35,660 bases of DNA from Bacteroidales bacterium (GTDB lineage Bacteria > Bacteroidota > Bacteroidia > Bacteroidales > F082): the NCBI GenBank assembly GCA_015489465.1, contig WFZS01000066.1, forward strand, positions 1-35,660, written 5' to 3'. Shown here piece after piece: positions 1 through 7,552 of the stretch; the first letter of the stretch is position 1, and every line of letters begins with the position of its first letter. Under the pieces are notes generated by a model, which saw only the letters and a program-made list of their open reading frames with translations, did no database searches and had not been told where the DNA came from. The position numbers and the translations under genes are program-made.

Positions 1-16
1 AAATTATTGATGCTTT

Positions 17-37
17 CCGGTATTTTATCAATGCCGG
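17..37 (+). terminator. Possible terminator or tail of a gene entering from the left
   Basis: A 7-bp stem (one G-T pair) with a 7-nt loop at 17-23 / 31-37 is followed by four T. It could end a plus-strand gene lying left of the window. Two short open plus-strand frames reach this edge: one stops at 48-50 and the other at 64-66, the latter overlapping the end of mnmD. Either could be the last codons of a gene, and the sequence is too short to choose. Confidence 0.25.
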
Positions 38-55
38 TTTTATACCTTGATACAC

Positions 56-718
56 TTAATTTTTAACGGCTTTTACAAACTCTCTTTTTCCGGGAGGTCC
101 GGGAAGTTTTTCTATTTTGAATCCCACCGATTTTAAAGCTCTTTTTACAATTCCTTTACTTGAATATGTAGTTAATATACCGCCAATCTTTAACGAATCA
201 TATATTTTACCGAATATTTCTTCTGTCCACATTCCGGGCTGTGTTCCGGGCGAAAACGCATCGAAATATATAATATCGTAAAACTCTTTTAACGGGGTAT
301 AATTTTGTATTTTATCCGTTATGACTAAAATCGAGAAAAATTCAGAAATTGTTTTGATATTGTTTTCGGCGGAATGCATTTCTTTAAACAATTCACCGTT
401 TAACCCTAATATTTCCGGATAATTCATACTGCTTATTGTTTTCTGATCTACCGGAAAAGCTTCTATCGAATGATAATTAATTTTAAGGTTATTTGCGAAA
501 GCAAACTTATAAGTTAATAACGCATTCAGTCCTGTACCGAAGCCCACTTCAAAAATATTTATCTCCTTTTTTTGTTGCGCAACAGGTTTTAAGCCTGCAT
601 TAATAAATATGTGTTCCGATTCTTGTACGGCACCGAAAGTGGAATGGTAATGCTCATTAAATTTTTCGCTGAACAGAGTATCGGACCCGTCTTTACTTTT
701 AATCTTTTTCAAACTCAT
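56..718 (-). CDS. mnmD: tRNA 5-methylaminomethyl-2-thiouridine methyltransferase MnmD (stand-alone MnmC N-domain)
   Basis: A 220-residue cytoplasmic methyltransferase of the DUF752 family. MnmD methylates 5-aminomethyl-2-thiouridine at the wobble position of tRNAs for Lys, Glu and Gln, using SAM. The SAM-binding glycine loop IFEVGFGTGLNALL lies near residue 55-68, and the family signature YFDAFSPGTQPGMWTEE lies near residue 150. There is no FAD-dependent oxidase half as in E. coli MnmC, so this is the one-domain form known from Bacteroidota and Bacillus. The start is ATG at 716-718, with no Shine-Dalgarno sequence. It is divergent from yebC, 100 bp away. A TAnnTTTG element ends only 5 bp before the ATG, so the mRNA may have almost no leader. 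Family assignment is confident; the exact substrate is inferred from the family. Confidence 0.85.
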   Translation of the reverse strand: MSLKKIKSKDGSDTLFSEKFNEHYHSTFGAVQESEHIFINAGLKPVAQQKKEINIFEVGFGTGLNALLTYKFAFANNLKINYHSIEAFPVDQKTISSMNYPEILGLNGELFKEMHSAENNIKTISEFFSILVITDKIQNYTPLKEFYDIIYFDAFSPGTQPGMWTEEIFGKIYDSLKIGGILTTYSSKGIVKRALKSVGFKIEKLPGPPGKREFVKAVKN

Positions 719-723
719 ATTTA

Positions 724-731
724 CAAAAGTA
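724..731 (-). promoter_or_regulatory. Candidate -7 promoter element for mnmD
   Basis: Reads TACTTTTG on the minus strand, a full match to the Bacteroidota TAnnTTTG element. It lies 5 bp before the mnmD ATG, so transcription would start at or very near the start codon. No TTG is seen at the expected -33 distance, so it may be a chance match. Confidence 0.35.
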
Positions 732-778
732 AAAATTGTACCTTTATATTTAACGGTTTAAGAAAGGGAATAATTTAT

Positions 779-787
779 TACTTTTAC
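779..787 (+). promoter_or_regulatory. Candidate -7 promoter element for yebC
   Basis: Reads TACTTTTAC, one base away from TAnnTTTGC. It lies 31 bp before the yebC ATG, the usual distance in this window. No clear -33 TTG. Confidence 0.4.
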
Positions 788-818
788 GCTTCGAAAGTTA
801 TAACTAAAAAAGAGAAAA

Positions 819-1562
819 ATGTCAGGACATAGTAAATGGTCAACAATTAAAAGGAAAAAGGGAGCTTTGGATGCCAAGCGTTCCAAAATATTTTCAAAAT
901 TGATTAAGGAGATTACGGTAGCTGTAAAAGAAGGCGGTCCAGATCCGGACGGTAACCCGAGGCTTAGGTTAGCTATTGCAAATGCTAAGGGGCAAAGTAT
1001 GCCCAAGGATAATATCGAAAGAGCAATAAATAAGGGTAAAGATAAAAATTCGGCTAATTTTCAGGAAGTTACCTACGAAGGTTATTTGCCTCACGGAATA
1101 GCCGTTTATGTTGAGTGTACAACGGACAACACTCAAAGAACCGTTTCCAATGTAAGGGCTATTTTCAATAAATACGGTGGAAGTTTGGGAACTAACGGTT
1201 CGTTGAAATTTTTATTTGACAGAAAAGGCGTTTTCGTTATTCCCAAAGGAGATATTGACGAGGAAGAATTTGAAATGGAACTTATAGATGCCGGTGCAGA
1301 AGATATTGAAGTTGAAGACGGTTATTTTCATGTTACAACTTCGATGGAGGATTTCGGACCGATGATGAAAAAACTTGAAGAACTGGGAATTGAGCCGGAA
1401 ACTGCTGAGCTTCAAAGGATTCCTCACGAAACAAAAACATTACCCGATGAAGATGCCGAAAAAATAATGAAGGTTATAGATGTTTTTGAAGATGATGATG
1501 ACGTTCAGAAAGTATGGCACAATTTGGAGCTTACGGAAGAGCAAATGGAAAAATTCAATTAA
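819..1562 (+). CDS. yebC: YebC/PmpR family regulatory protein (TACO1 family)
   Basis: A 247-residue protein with the hallmark N-terminus MSGHSKWSTIKRKK and the conserved GGPDPDGNPRLRLAI segment at about residue 39-53. Members of this family act as DNA-binding regulators (PmpR) or as translation factors that relieve ribosome stalling, as shown for some bacterial YebC and mitochondrial TACO1. Length and domain order (N-terminal helical domain, then two alpha/beta domains with an acidic C-terminus) are normal. It is transcribed alone, with a promoter-like element upstream and a strong hairpin terminator 22 bp downstream. The identity of the family is certain; which of the two roles applies cannot be told from sequence. 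Confidence 0.93.
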   Translation: MSGHSKWSTIKRKKGALDAKRSKIFSKLIKEITVAVKEGGPDPDGNPRLRLAIANAKGQSMPKDNIERAINKGKDKNSANFQEVTYEGYLPHGIAVYVECTTDNTQRTVSNVRAIFNKYGGSLGTNGSLKFLFDRKGVFVIPKGDIDEEEFEMELIDAGAEDIEVEDGYFHVTTSMEDFGPMMKKLEELGIEPETAELQRIPHETKTLPDEDAEKIMKVIDVFEDDDDVQKVWHNLELTEEQMEKFN

Positions 1563-1583
1563 AGGATATTAAATTTTACAATA

Positions 1584-1613
1584 AAAAAATCCCGGTTAAT
1601 GCCGGGATTTTTT
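1584..1613. terminator. Bidirectional rho-independent terminator between yebC and ackA
   Basis: A perfect 12-bp stem at 1584-1595 / 1602-1613 has a 6-nt loop. Its GC core (CCCGG/CCGGG) is flanked by six A on one side and six T on the other, so it works as an intrinsic terminator on both strands. It separates the convergent yebC (+) and ackA (-). Confidence 0.9.
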
Positions 1614-1632
1614 ATTTAAAGTTTATTTTGAT

Positions 1633-2832
1633 TTAGTCGTTCTTGGTTAATAAATAAGCATCCTTTGCAATCATAAGTTCCTCATTGGTAGGAATAACCA
1701 TAACGGTTATTTTAGAATTTCCGGTACTTAAAATAACCTCTTTACCTCTAATATCCATTTTTGAATCGTCGAGTTCAATTCCTAAAAATTCCAGACCTTT
1801 TAAGATATTTTTTCTTGTTTGGGTGTCGTTCTCACCAATTCCTCCCGTAAAAACAAGGATATCGAAACCTTCCAAAGCCGCCGCATAAGCTCCAATATAT
1901 TTTTTAGCCCTGTAAGCATACATTTCAAGTGCCAGTTTAGCTCTGTGATTTCCCTCTTCCGCAGCCTTTTCCAAATCCCTCATGTCAGAAGATACTCCCG
2001 AAATACCTTGTAACCCCGAGAATTTATTTATAAGTGTTCTTACATAGTCGATATTTAAATTTTCTTTATCGGCAAAATGTAATACGGCACCCGGATCGAT
2101 ATCTCCTGTTCTGGTTCCCATTATTAATCCTTCGGTAGGTGTAAGTCCCATTGATGTGTCGTAAGATTTACCGTATTTAATTGCGGCAACCGACGATCCG
2201 TTACCAAGGTGGCATGTAATTATCTTTTTCTTGGAAATATCCGTGTCTAAAATTTCACAAGCGCGTTCCGCCACGTATTTATGACTTGTTCCGTGAAACC
2301 CGTATCTTCTTATCTTATATTTTTCGTACAAAATATAAGGTATTGCATATAGGTAAACATGCTCAGGCATCGTTTGATGATATGCCGTGTCGAAAACTCC
2401 AATTTGAGGAACATCAGGTAATAACGACATCATTGCGTAAATACCTTTAAGGTTCGGAGGATTGTGCAACGGAGCCAGCTCGGTCGATTTTTCAAGAGCT
2501 TCGATAACTTCATCGGTGATTTTAACACTTCCGCTGAATTCTTCACCCCCGTGAACTACGCGGTGACCTACGGCATCAATTTCGTCAAGACTTTTCAAAA
2601 CCCCGTATTCGTTACTTATAAGTACTCCTAACAAATATTCGATACCTTGTTGGTGATCCATTATCTCACCTTCCAGTTTAACGTCTTTTCCGTCTTCTTT
2701 TGAAATTTTTATGGCACTCCCCTTTAACCCTATTTTTTCAACAAGGCCTTTTGCAAGAACCTTGTTTTTGGGCATTTCGAAAAGTTGGTATTTTATGGAT
2801 GAACTTCCGCAGTTTAAAACTATTATTTTCAT
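1633..2832 (-). CDS. ackA: Acetate kinase
   Basis: A 399-residue acetate kinase that converts acetyl-phosphate and ADP to acetate and ATP. All family blocks are present: LNCGSSSIKYQLF at the N-terminus, HRVVHGGE, FDTAYHQTMP, RYGFHGTSHKYV, CHLGNGSSVAAI, MGTRTGDIDPG and FTGGIGEND near the C-terminus (ASKHA fold). The length matches the family. It is the last gene of a three-gene operon. It begins 8 bp after the stop of a 3-hydroxyacyl-CoA dehydrogenase-like gene, which in turn follows pta. It ends before the terminator shared with yebC. With Pta it forms the route from acetyl-CoA to acetate with ATP gain, the usual overflow or fermentation path. Confidence 0.97.
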   Translation of the reverse strand: MKIIVLNCGSSSIKYQLFEMPKNKVLAKGLVEKIGLKGSAIKISKEDGKDVKLEGEIMDHQQGIEYLLGVLISNEYGVLKSLDEIDAVGHRVVHGGEEFSGSVKITDEVIEALEKSTELAPLHNPPNLKGIYAMMSLLPDVPQIGVFDTAYHQTMPEHVYLYAIPYILYEKYKIRRYGFHGTSHKYVAERACEILDTDISKKKIITCHLGNGSSVAAIKYGKSYDTSMGLTPTEGLIMGTRTGDIDPGAVLHFADKENLNIDYVRTLINKFSGLQGISGVSSDMRDLEKAAEEGNHRAKLALEMYAYRAKKYIGAYAAALEGFDILVFTGGIGENDTQTRKNILKGLEFLGIELDDSKMDIRGKEVILSTGNSKITVMVIPTNEELMIAKDAYLLTKND

Positions 2833-2840
2833 TTTTGCTT

Positions 2841-3800
2841 TTATTTAATTATGGCACAAGTGATTGTATTGTTTACCGGAGTACTCCCTTCGTAATTATA
2901 AAAACCTTTTCCGACACGTTTTCCTATAAAGTTAGCTCTTACAAGACGTTTTATGATTGGTGATGCTTTGTATTTTTTATCACCGTATTCGGCATAAAGG
3001 TTATCCATAAATTTTAGTATTTTGTCAAGGCCTATTCTGTCTGCCAACTCAAACGGACCTTCATTATAGCCCATAATTTCTTTCATGGTATCGTCAATTT
3101 CTTTAACAGAAGCAACACCTTCCATAAGTACTTCGCACGCTTCGTTAATTACCGGCAAAAGAATTCTAGTGCTTATGTTTCCCGGTGATTCGTGTATCAC
3201 AATCGCCTTTTTGTTAATCATTTTAAGGAACCTTTTAATTATGTCCACGGTTTTGTCGGAAGTGTCGAGCGATCTCATCACTTCCACAATTTTTGTTTTA
3301 TCAATAGGTTCGATAAAATGAACACCTATAGCCCTGTCTTTGTGTTTAAGGACCGCTGCAAGATCGGAAATCATGAGGGTGGAAAGGTTCGATGCGATAA
3401 CAGTGGTACTTCTTACATGTTTTTCGATATTTAAAAATATTTCGCGTCTTATGTCAATCATTGTACCGCGCTGTTTCGAGCTGATGGTTTCAATGACAAT
3501 ATCGCAATCCTTGAAATCGGCATAATCAACCGAGCCTTTAATTCTTGATAAAATCAACCTTTTTTCAGAAGGTGTGATACCCCAATGTCTGATTTTGGAA
3601 TCAAGTTTTAATTCGAGGTCAACAAATATTTCTTTTATCCGTTCTTCGGAAATATCGATAAAAACAACGTCCATACCGTATTGAGCAACGAGTAAAATAA
3701 CCTGCTGTCCGACACTCCCCCCTCCTACTATGCCTATTGTTTGAATAGTCCCTTTGGGTTTGAGTTGTTTACCCAAGCTGAATTTTTCTAACTGATTCAT
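2841..3800 (-). CDS. 3-hydroxyacyl-CoA dehydrogenase-like protein, catalytic residues altered
   Basis: A 319-residue protein with the two-domain architecture of 3-hydroxybutyryl-CoA dehydrogenase. A Rossmann motif GGGSVG lies at 26-31, and the C-terminal helical domain contains GPFELADRIGLDK (248-260) and GKGFYNYEG (298-305). The presumed catalytic His (H161 in GVHFIEP) and the downstream Glu (E173 in KIVEVM) are kept. The usual Asn-Pro after the His reads Glu-Pro (E164). The active-site Asn in the family motif PGFxxNR is replaced by Thr (T211 in SPGNISTR), judged by hand alignment. I recall similar STR-type motifs in other Bacteroidales homologues, so this may be a clade form rather than decay. 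It lies between pta and ackA in one operon (27 and 8 bp gaps), which suggests a role linked to acetyl-CoA or acyl-CoA handling. The substrate is unknown. Confidence 0.75.
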   Translation of the reverse strand: MNQLEKFSLGKQLKPKGTIQTIGIVGGGSVGQQVILLVAQYGMDVVFIDISEERIKEIFVDLELKLDSKIRHWGITPSEKRLILSRIKGSVDYADFKDCDIVIETISSKQRGTMIDIRREIFLNIEKHVRSTTVIASNLSTLMISDLAAVLKHKDRAIGVHFIEPIDKTKIVEVMRSLDTSDKTVDIIKRFLKMINKKAIVIHESPGNISTRILLPVINEACEVLMEGVASVKEIDDTMKEIMGYNEGPFELADRIGLDKILKFMDNLYAEYGDKKYKASPIIKRLVRANFIGKRVGKGFYNYEGSTPVNNTITCAIIK

Positions 3801-3827
3801 TTTTGTTAATTTAATTGTTTTTAGTGT

Positions 3828-4835
3828 TTATAATCCGTTTGCTTGATTTGCAGTAATTGCAATCATGTTAATAATGTCATCAACGGAGCAACCTCTTGAT
3901 AGGTCGTTAATAGGTGCTGCAAGGCCTTGCAGAATGGGACCGACGGCTTCGGCGTCAGCCAAACGTTGAACAAGTTTGTAAGCAATGTTTCCCGTTTCCA
4001 ATGAAGGAAATATTAGCACGTTGGCTTTGCCGGCTATTTCCGAACCCGGTGCTTTTTTCTTACCTATCGACTCAACTATAGCGGCATCGGCTTGCAATTC
4101 ACCGTCAATTTTAAGTTCAGGATTCATCTTTTTTGCAATATCCAAAGCTTCAAGAACTTTATCTACTTTCTCGTGTTTTGCCGAACCTTTGGTCGAGAAA
4201 CTTAACATTGCAACTTTGGGTTCTATTGCCGCGATATTTTTAGCTGTTTTTGCTGATTCCACGGCAATTTCAGCAAGTTGTTGCGTAGTGGGGTCCGGAT
4301 TTACCGCACAATCGGCAAAAATCATAATTCCGTTTTCGCCGTATTGTTTTTTATGTTCCGGAAGAATCATTATAAAAGCTCCGGAAACGGCACTAACACC
4401 GGGAAGTGTTTTAACAATTTGAAATGCAGGACGTAAAACGTCACCTGTAGCATTATCGGCTCCTGCCACTTCGCCGTCGGCAATGCCTGCTTTTATAAGC
4501 AGTACCCCTAGATAAAGAGGATCTTCAACAAGTTTCCCGGCTTGTTCCAAAGTCATTCCTTTTTTCTTACGAATCTCATAAAGTAGATTTGCCAGTTGGT
4601 CTTTTTCCTCGAAATTAACAGGGTCGATAACTCTTGCATTGTCAATGTTATCAAGTGAAAATTTTTGTGCTTGAGATTTAATTTCAGCGGGATTTCCGAT
4701 TAAAATAATGTTTGCCAATCCGTTTTTTATTGAATAATCGGCAGCTTTCAGAGTTCTTTCTTCAGTGCCTTCCGGTAAAACTATTGTCTTGCCGGCTTTT
4801 TTGGCCATTTCATGAATCTTTTTAATTATATCCAT
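3828..4835 (-). CDS. pta: Phosphate acetyltransferase (short, single-domain form)
   Basis: A 335-residue enzyme that interconverts acetyl-CoA plus phosphate with acetyl-phosphate plus CoA. Conserved blocks include PEGTEERTLKAA near residue 21, and VLLIKAGIADGEVAGADNAT near 112-131, the latter being a signature of the PTA_PTB fold. The length fits the class I Pta without the N-terminal DRTGG and P-loop-like domains found in E. coli Pta. It is the first gene of the pta / dehydrogenase-like / ackA operon. A promoter-like TACTTTTGC element lies 39 bp upstream, overlapping the promoter region of the divergent DUF4271 gene. Confidence 0.95.
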   Translation of the reverse strand: MDIIKKIHEMAKKAGKTIVLPEGTEERTLKAADYSIKNGLANIILIGNPAEIKSQAQKFSLDNIDNARVIDPVNFEEKDQLANLLYEIRKKKGMTLEQAGKLVEDPLYLGVLLIKAGIADGEVAGADNATGDVLRPAFQIVKTLPGVSAVSGAFIMILPEHKKQYGENGIMIFADCAVNPDPTTQQLAEIAVESAKTAKNIAAIEPKVAMLSFSTKGSAKHEKVDKVLEALDIAKKMNPELKIDGELQADAAIVESIGKKKAPGSEIAGKANVLIFPSLETGNIAYKLVQRLADAEAVGPILQGLAAPINDLSRGCSVDDIINMIAITANQANGL

Positions 4836-4873
4836 TTGAATTTCAGTTATTTAAAATTTATTACTTATATGCT

Positions 4874-4882
4874 GCAAAAGTA
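4874..4882 (-). promoter_or_regulatory. -7 promoter element for the pta-ackA operon
   Basis: Reads TACTTTTGC on the minus strand, a perfect match to TAnnTTTGC, 39 bp before the pta ATG. Only 4 bp separate it from a second perfect element on the other strand (4887-4895). No TTG at the -33 position. Confidence 0.65.
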
Positions 4883-4886
4883 TTAC

Positions 4887-4895
4887 TAATTTTGC
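4887..4895 (+). promoter_or_regulatory. -7 promoter element for the DUF4271-hemD operon
   Basis: Reads TAATTTTGC, a perfect TAnnTTTGC match, 66 bp before the DUF4271 ATG. A TTA sits 19 bp upstream where TTG would be ideal. The element lies back to back with the pta element, so the two polymerase sites overlap. Confidence 0.6.
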
Positions 4896-4961
4896 ACTTT
4901 ATTTGGTGTTAAACATTTTTTAACACTTAAAAATCGGAAGTTTATAAAGGTAAAATTAATA

Positions 4962-5777
4962 ATGGCAAATTTTGATATGACCGGGTTAATTGTTGATGTG
5001 TTAAACAAGTTAATGTCCATTATTAAGTTTATTGAAAATGATTTTTTTTTCGTAAAAGTTAGTTCCGGGCATTTTTTGCAACACGGAAAAGTAATTTTAA
5101 ATCCTAAGCCACTTACATCTCCATATCCCGATTGGTTAGTTGTTTATTTTATGGTTCTTTCTTTTTTTATAGTGGTAATTTGGCATTATTTTCCCGAACG
5201 TTTTTACAAATTGGTATTCAGTGAAAATTCTCCTGTTGTAAAACGTTTCGGTTCCAGCAGGTTTACAAATCCCGGAATATTAACATATTTATTATTGCTT
5301 TTGACACTTTTGTCGAGTACAACGGTTACTTTGGTTTTTATATTCGACTATTTTTTCGGTGACAAGTTTTTAAAGGGATTGGATTTTTATTATATGCTCG
5401 GCCTTTTTGCCGGAGTTGTTTCCGTTTATTACATTTTACGTGTTATTTTAATAGTGTGGATAGGTTTTATTTTTGATACAAAAGAAATTTCCGGAGATAT
5501 TTTAAAAAGATTTCTAAGGTTGGATATTATACAGGCAGTGGTATTAATTCCGGTAATTTTTATAATTTTTTATTCTAATACCATATTTACCGTAATGACT
5601 GCCGCATTAATAATTTCAGCGGTTATAGTTGCAAAATGGTTTCAGATTTTTTTTGTCGGAAAGAACTCCTCAAACGTTTTAGTTTACCATAATATTTTAT
5701 ACCTTTGCACCCTGGAAATTCTACCGGTATATTTGATGTTGAAAGTTGCTGAAATTGTGGGGCTTCCGGTAATATAA
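4962..5777 (+). CDS. DUF4271 integral membrane protein
   Basis: A 271-residue polytopic membrane protein of the kind annotated DUF4271 in Bacteroidota; function unknown. About seven hydrophobic segments can be read: near residues 61-76, 106-128, 141-152, 155-170, 189-206, 208-220 and 245-262. Between the first two lies a short polar loop with a FPERFYKLVF motif. There is no signal peptide and no recognisable catalytic motif. It is the first gene of a (+) operon, 34 bp ahead of hemD. This pairing suggests a link to tetrapyrrole metabolism or merely shared expression. An alternative start five codons downstream is possible. Family call is by resemblance and synteny. Confidence 0.7.
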   Translation: MANFDMTGLIVDVLNKLMSIIKFIENDFFFVKVSSGHFLQHGKVILNPKPLTSPYPDWLVVYFMVLSFFIVVIWHYFPERFYKLVFSENSPVVKRFGSSRFTNPGILTYLLLLLTLLSSTTVTLVFIFDYFFGDKFLKGLDFYYMLGLFAGVVSVYYILRVILIVWIGFIFDTKEISGDILKRFLRLDIIQAVVLIPVIFIIFYSNTIFTVMTAALIISAVIVAKWFQIFFVGKNSSNVLVYHNILYLCTLEILPVYLMLKVAEIVGLPVI

Positions 5778-5811
5778 GGAATATAAAAGAGTTTAACCAA
5801 AAAGGGCAACA

Positions 5812-6579
5812 TTGAAGAGAGTAAAAAAAATACTAATATCGCAACCTAAACCGGCTGATATCGAAAAAACACCTTACAGCGATATAATAGCAAAACATAA
5901 TGTTAAAATTCATTTTGAGAAATTTATAAAAATTGAAGGAATTTCCTCGCAGGAATTCCGGAGAAGTAAGGTGTCTTTTAGTGACCATACAGCTGTTATT
6001 CTCACCAGTCGCCAGGCTGTTGACCATTATTTCAGAATGGCCAAGGAACTGCGATGTGAGATTCCCGACAAAATGAAATATTTCTGTATCTCGGAATCAA
6101 CCGCCTTTTATCTTCAAAAGTATATTCAATACAGAAAAAGAAAGATTTTTTTCGGGAACCAGAAATTTATCGAGTTGATGGACTTGATAAAGAAAAATGC
6201 AGGCGAAAAATTTTTGGTGCCCTCATCTAATATTCATAAACAAAGCATGTTCGATCAACTCGATAAAGCGGGGATAAATTATGTTAAAGCCGTTTTGTAT
6301 AAAACAGTGTCGGCGGATCTTTCTCATTTGAATATAGACGATTTTGATTTGTTAGTGTTTTTCAGTCCTGCTGGTATAAAATCGCTAATGGATAATTTCC
6401 CCGATTTTAAACAAGGCGATAAACTTATAGGAGCATTCGGAGCAACAACACAAAAAGCCGTTAAAGAAGCCGGGTTAACTCTTAATTTGCCTGCACCTAC
6501 ACAAACAGCCCCGTCAATGACAATGGCTATCGATCAGTTCCTTACAAAACAAGCTAAGGAACTTAGAAAAAAGAAATAA
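5812..6579 (+). CDS. hemD: Uroporphyrinogen-III synthase (TTG start)
   Basis: A 255-residue HemD-like protein. Uroporphyrinogen-III synthase cyclises hydroxymethylbilane with inversion of ring D in heme and siroheme synthesis. It has the two-lobed alpha/beta character of the family: an N-terminal ILISQPKP strand, the VILTSRQAVDHYF segment near 64-75, and a second-lobe LLVFFSPAGIKSLMDNF segment near 180-195. The start is inferred to be TTG at 5812, because the conserved MKRVKKILISQP N-terminus begins there. An in-frame stop lies 16 bp upstream and the next in-frame ATG is far inside the protein. It sits between DUF4271 and an SDR gene (13 bp gap). HemD is poorly conserved, so this rests on the N-terminal motif, length and context. 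Confidence 0.8.
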   Translation: MKRVKKILISQPKPADIEKTPYSDIIAKHNVKIHFEKFIKIEGISSQEFRRSKVSFSDHTAVILTSRQAVDHYFRMAKELRCEIPDKMKYFCISESTAFYLQKYIQYRKRKIFFGNQKFIELMDLIKKNAGEKFLVPSSNIHKQSMFDQLDKAGINYVKAVLYKTVSADLSHLNIDDFDLLVFFSPAGIKSLMDNFPDFKQGDKLIGAFGATTQKAVKEAGLTLNLPAPTQTAPSMTMAIDQFLTKQAKELRKKK

Positions 6580-6592
6580 AAATTTTTTTGAT

Positions 6593-7543
6593 ATGAATAC
6601 ATACTTCGGTAATAAGACATTGTTTATTACTGGAGCTTGTAGTTACGTGGGTAAATTTCTTGTACAATATTTGTTGGAACAAAATTACCCGGGTAAACTT
6701 GTTCTATGTTGCCGTGATAAAGAAAAAGCGGTAAAACTTTTTGCAGACAATCAAAGAATTACTTTGGTTACCGCAAATTTGGAGAATCCTGAGTCTTACA
6801 AAGATATATTTGCTATACATAAACCGTCGTTTGTAATTCATCTGGCTGCCGTTGCAAGGTTTAAACAAGGTCAGGAAAGTCCCGTGAAAACCGTAAAAAC
6901 AAACTTTTTCGGAAGTGTAAATCTTATTCGATTATCTGAAAACCAAGGGGTTGAAAAGTTCCTTTATATATCATCAAACCTTGCTAGAAATCCCAAAGGT
7001 GTAACGGGATATAGCAAATATCTTGTTGAAGCTTATACTAAACTCAATACTCTTAAGGTACAGGCAATTTCATTAAGGTTACCCAACGTTATTGACAGTC
7101 CGGATGCTGTTACACTGGTTTTTAAAAACCAGATAGATAAAAATTTGCCTGTTACGATAACGGATAAACGGATGTCGAGGAAATTTATCACTCCCGGAAT
7201 GGCTGCCGAACAAATTGTTTTTACTTTGAAAAACGGGAAACACGGTGATATTTTCATCAATAACCGGCCCTCCACTCCTATTGTTGAGCTTGCTAAAGAG
7301 ATGATAAAAAAATCGGGTAAAGATATTCAGATAAAATTTATCGGCGCAAGGCCCGGTGAAAAACTGGAGGAAGAGGATTATCCCGGGGACATGATTTTAG
7401 CTACAAAACATAATGAGTTATTTATATTGAAAAAAGATGTTCATTCCGGAAAAGAAGTAAAAGAAGTTTTGAATAAACTTTCGGAATATATACCTGCAGA
7501 AATAATGGAAGAAATTAACAAACTTTTGTTTAATAAAATTTAA
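6593..7543 (+). CDS. NAD-dependent epimerase/dehydratase-like SDR, CapD/PseB-like
   Basis: A 316-residue extended short-chain dehydrogenase. The nucleotide-binding loop TGACSYVG lies at 13-20 (the middle Gly of TGxxGxxG is Ser), and the strand VIHLAAVARF lies near 81-90. The segment MSRKFITPGMAAE near 198 and GARPGEKLEEEDY near 249 resemble the FlaA1/CapD/PseB nucleotide-sugar 4,6-dehydratases. By hand alignment the family SxDKAxNPxxxYGATK block reads SSNLARNP then TGYSK (127-142). The Lys is retained (K142), but the catalytic Tyr position is Thr (T138) and the Asp-Lys pair is Asn-Leu (N129, L130). The enzyme may therefore be altered or inactive as a dehydratase. It is third in the DUF4271-hemD operon, with no glycan cluster nearby, so the substrate cannot be named. 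Confidence 0.7.
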   Translation: MNTYFGNKTLFITGACSYVGKFLVQYLLEQNYPGKLVLCCRDKEKAVKLFADNQRITLVTANLENPESYKDIFAIHKPSFVIHLAAVARFKQGQESPVKTVKTNFFGSVNLIRLSENQGVEKFLYISSNLARNPKGVTGYSKYLVEAYTKLNTLKVQAISLRLPNVIDSPDAVTLVFKNQIDKNLPVTITDKRMSRKFITPGMAAEQIVFTLKNGKHGDIFINNRPSTPIVELAKEMIKKSGKDIQIKFIGARPGEKLEEEDYPGDMILATKHNELFILKKDVHSGKEVKEVLNKLSEYIPAEIMEEINKLLFNKI

Positions 7544-7552
7544 ACTTAAAAA

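Noticed and set aside
611-832. 73-codon plus-strand frame between mnmD and yebC
   Set aside because: It spans the mnmD start, the divergent promoters and the start of yebC, which cannot all be coding.
3985-4422. 145-codon open frame on the plus strand opposite pta
   Set aside because: It lies wholly inside the intact pta gene on the other strand, has low-complexity composition, no promoter and no recognisable motif.
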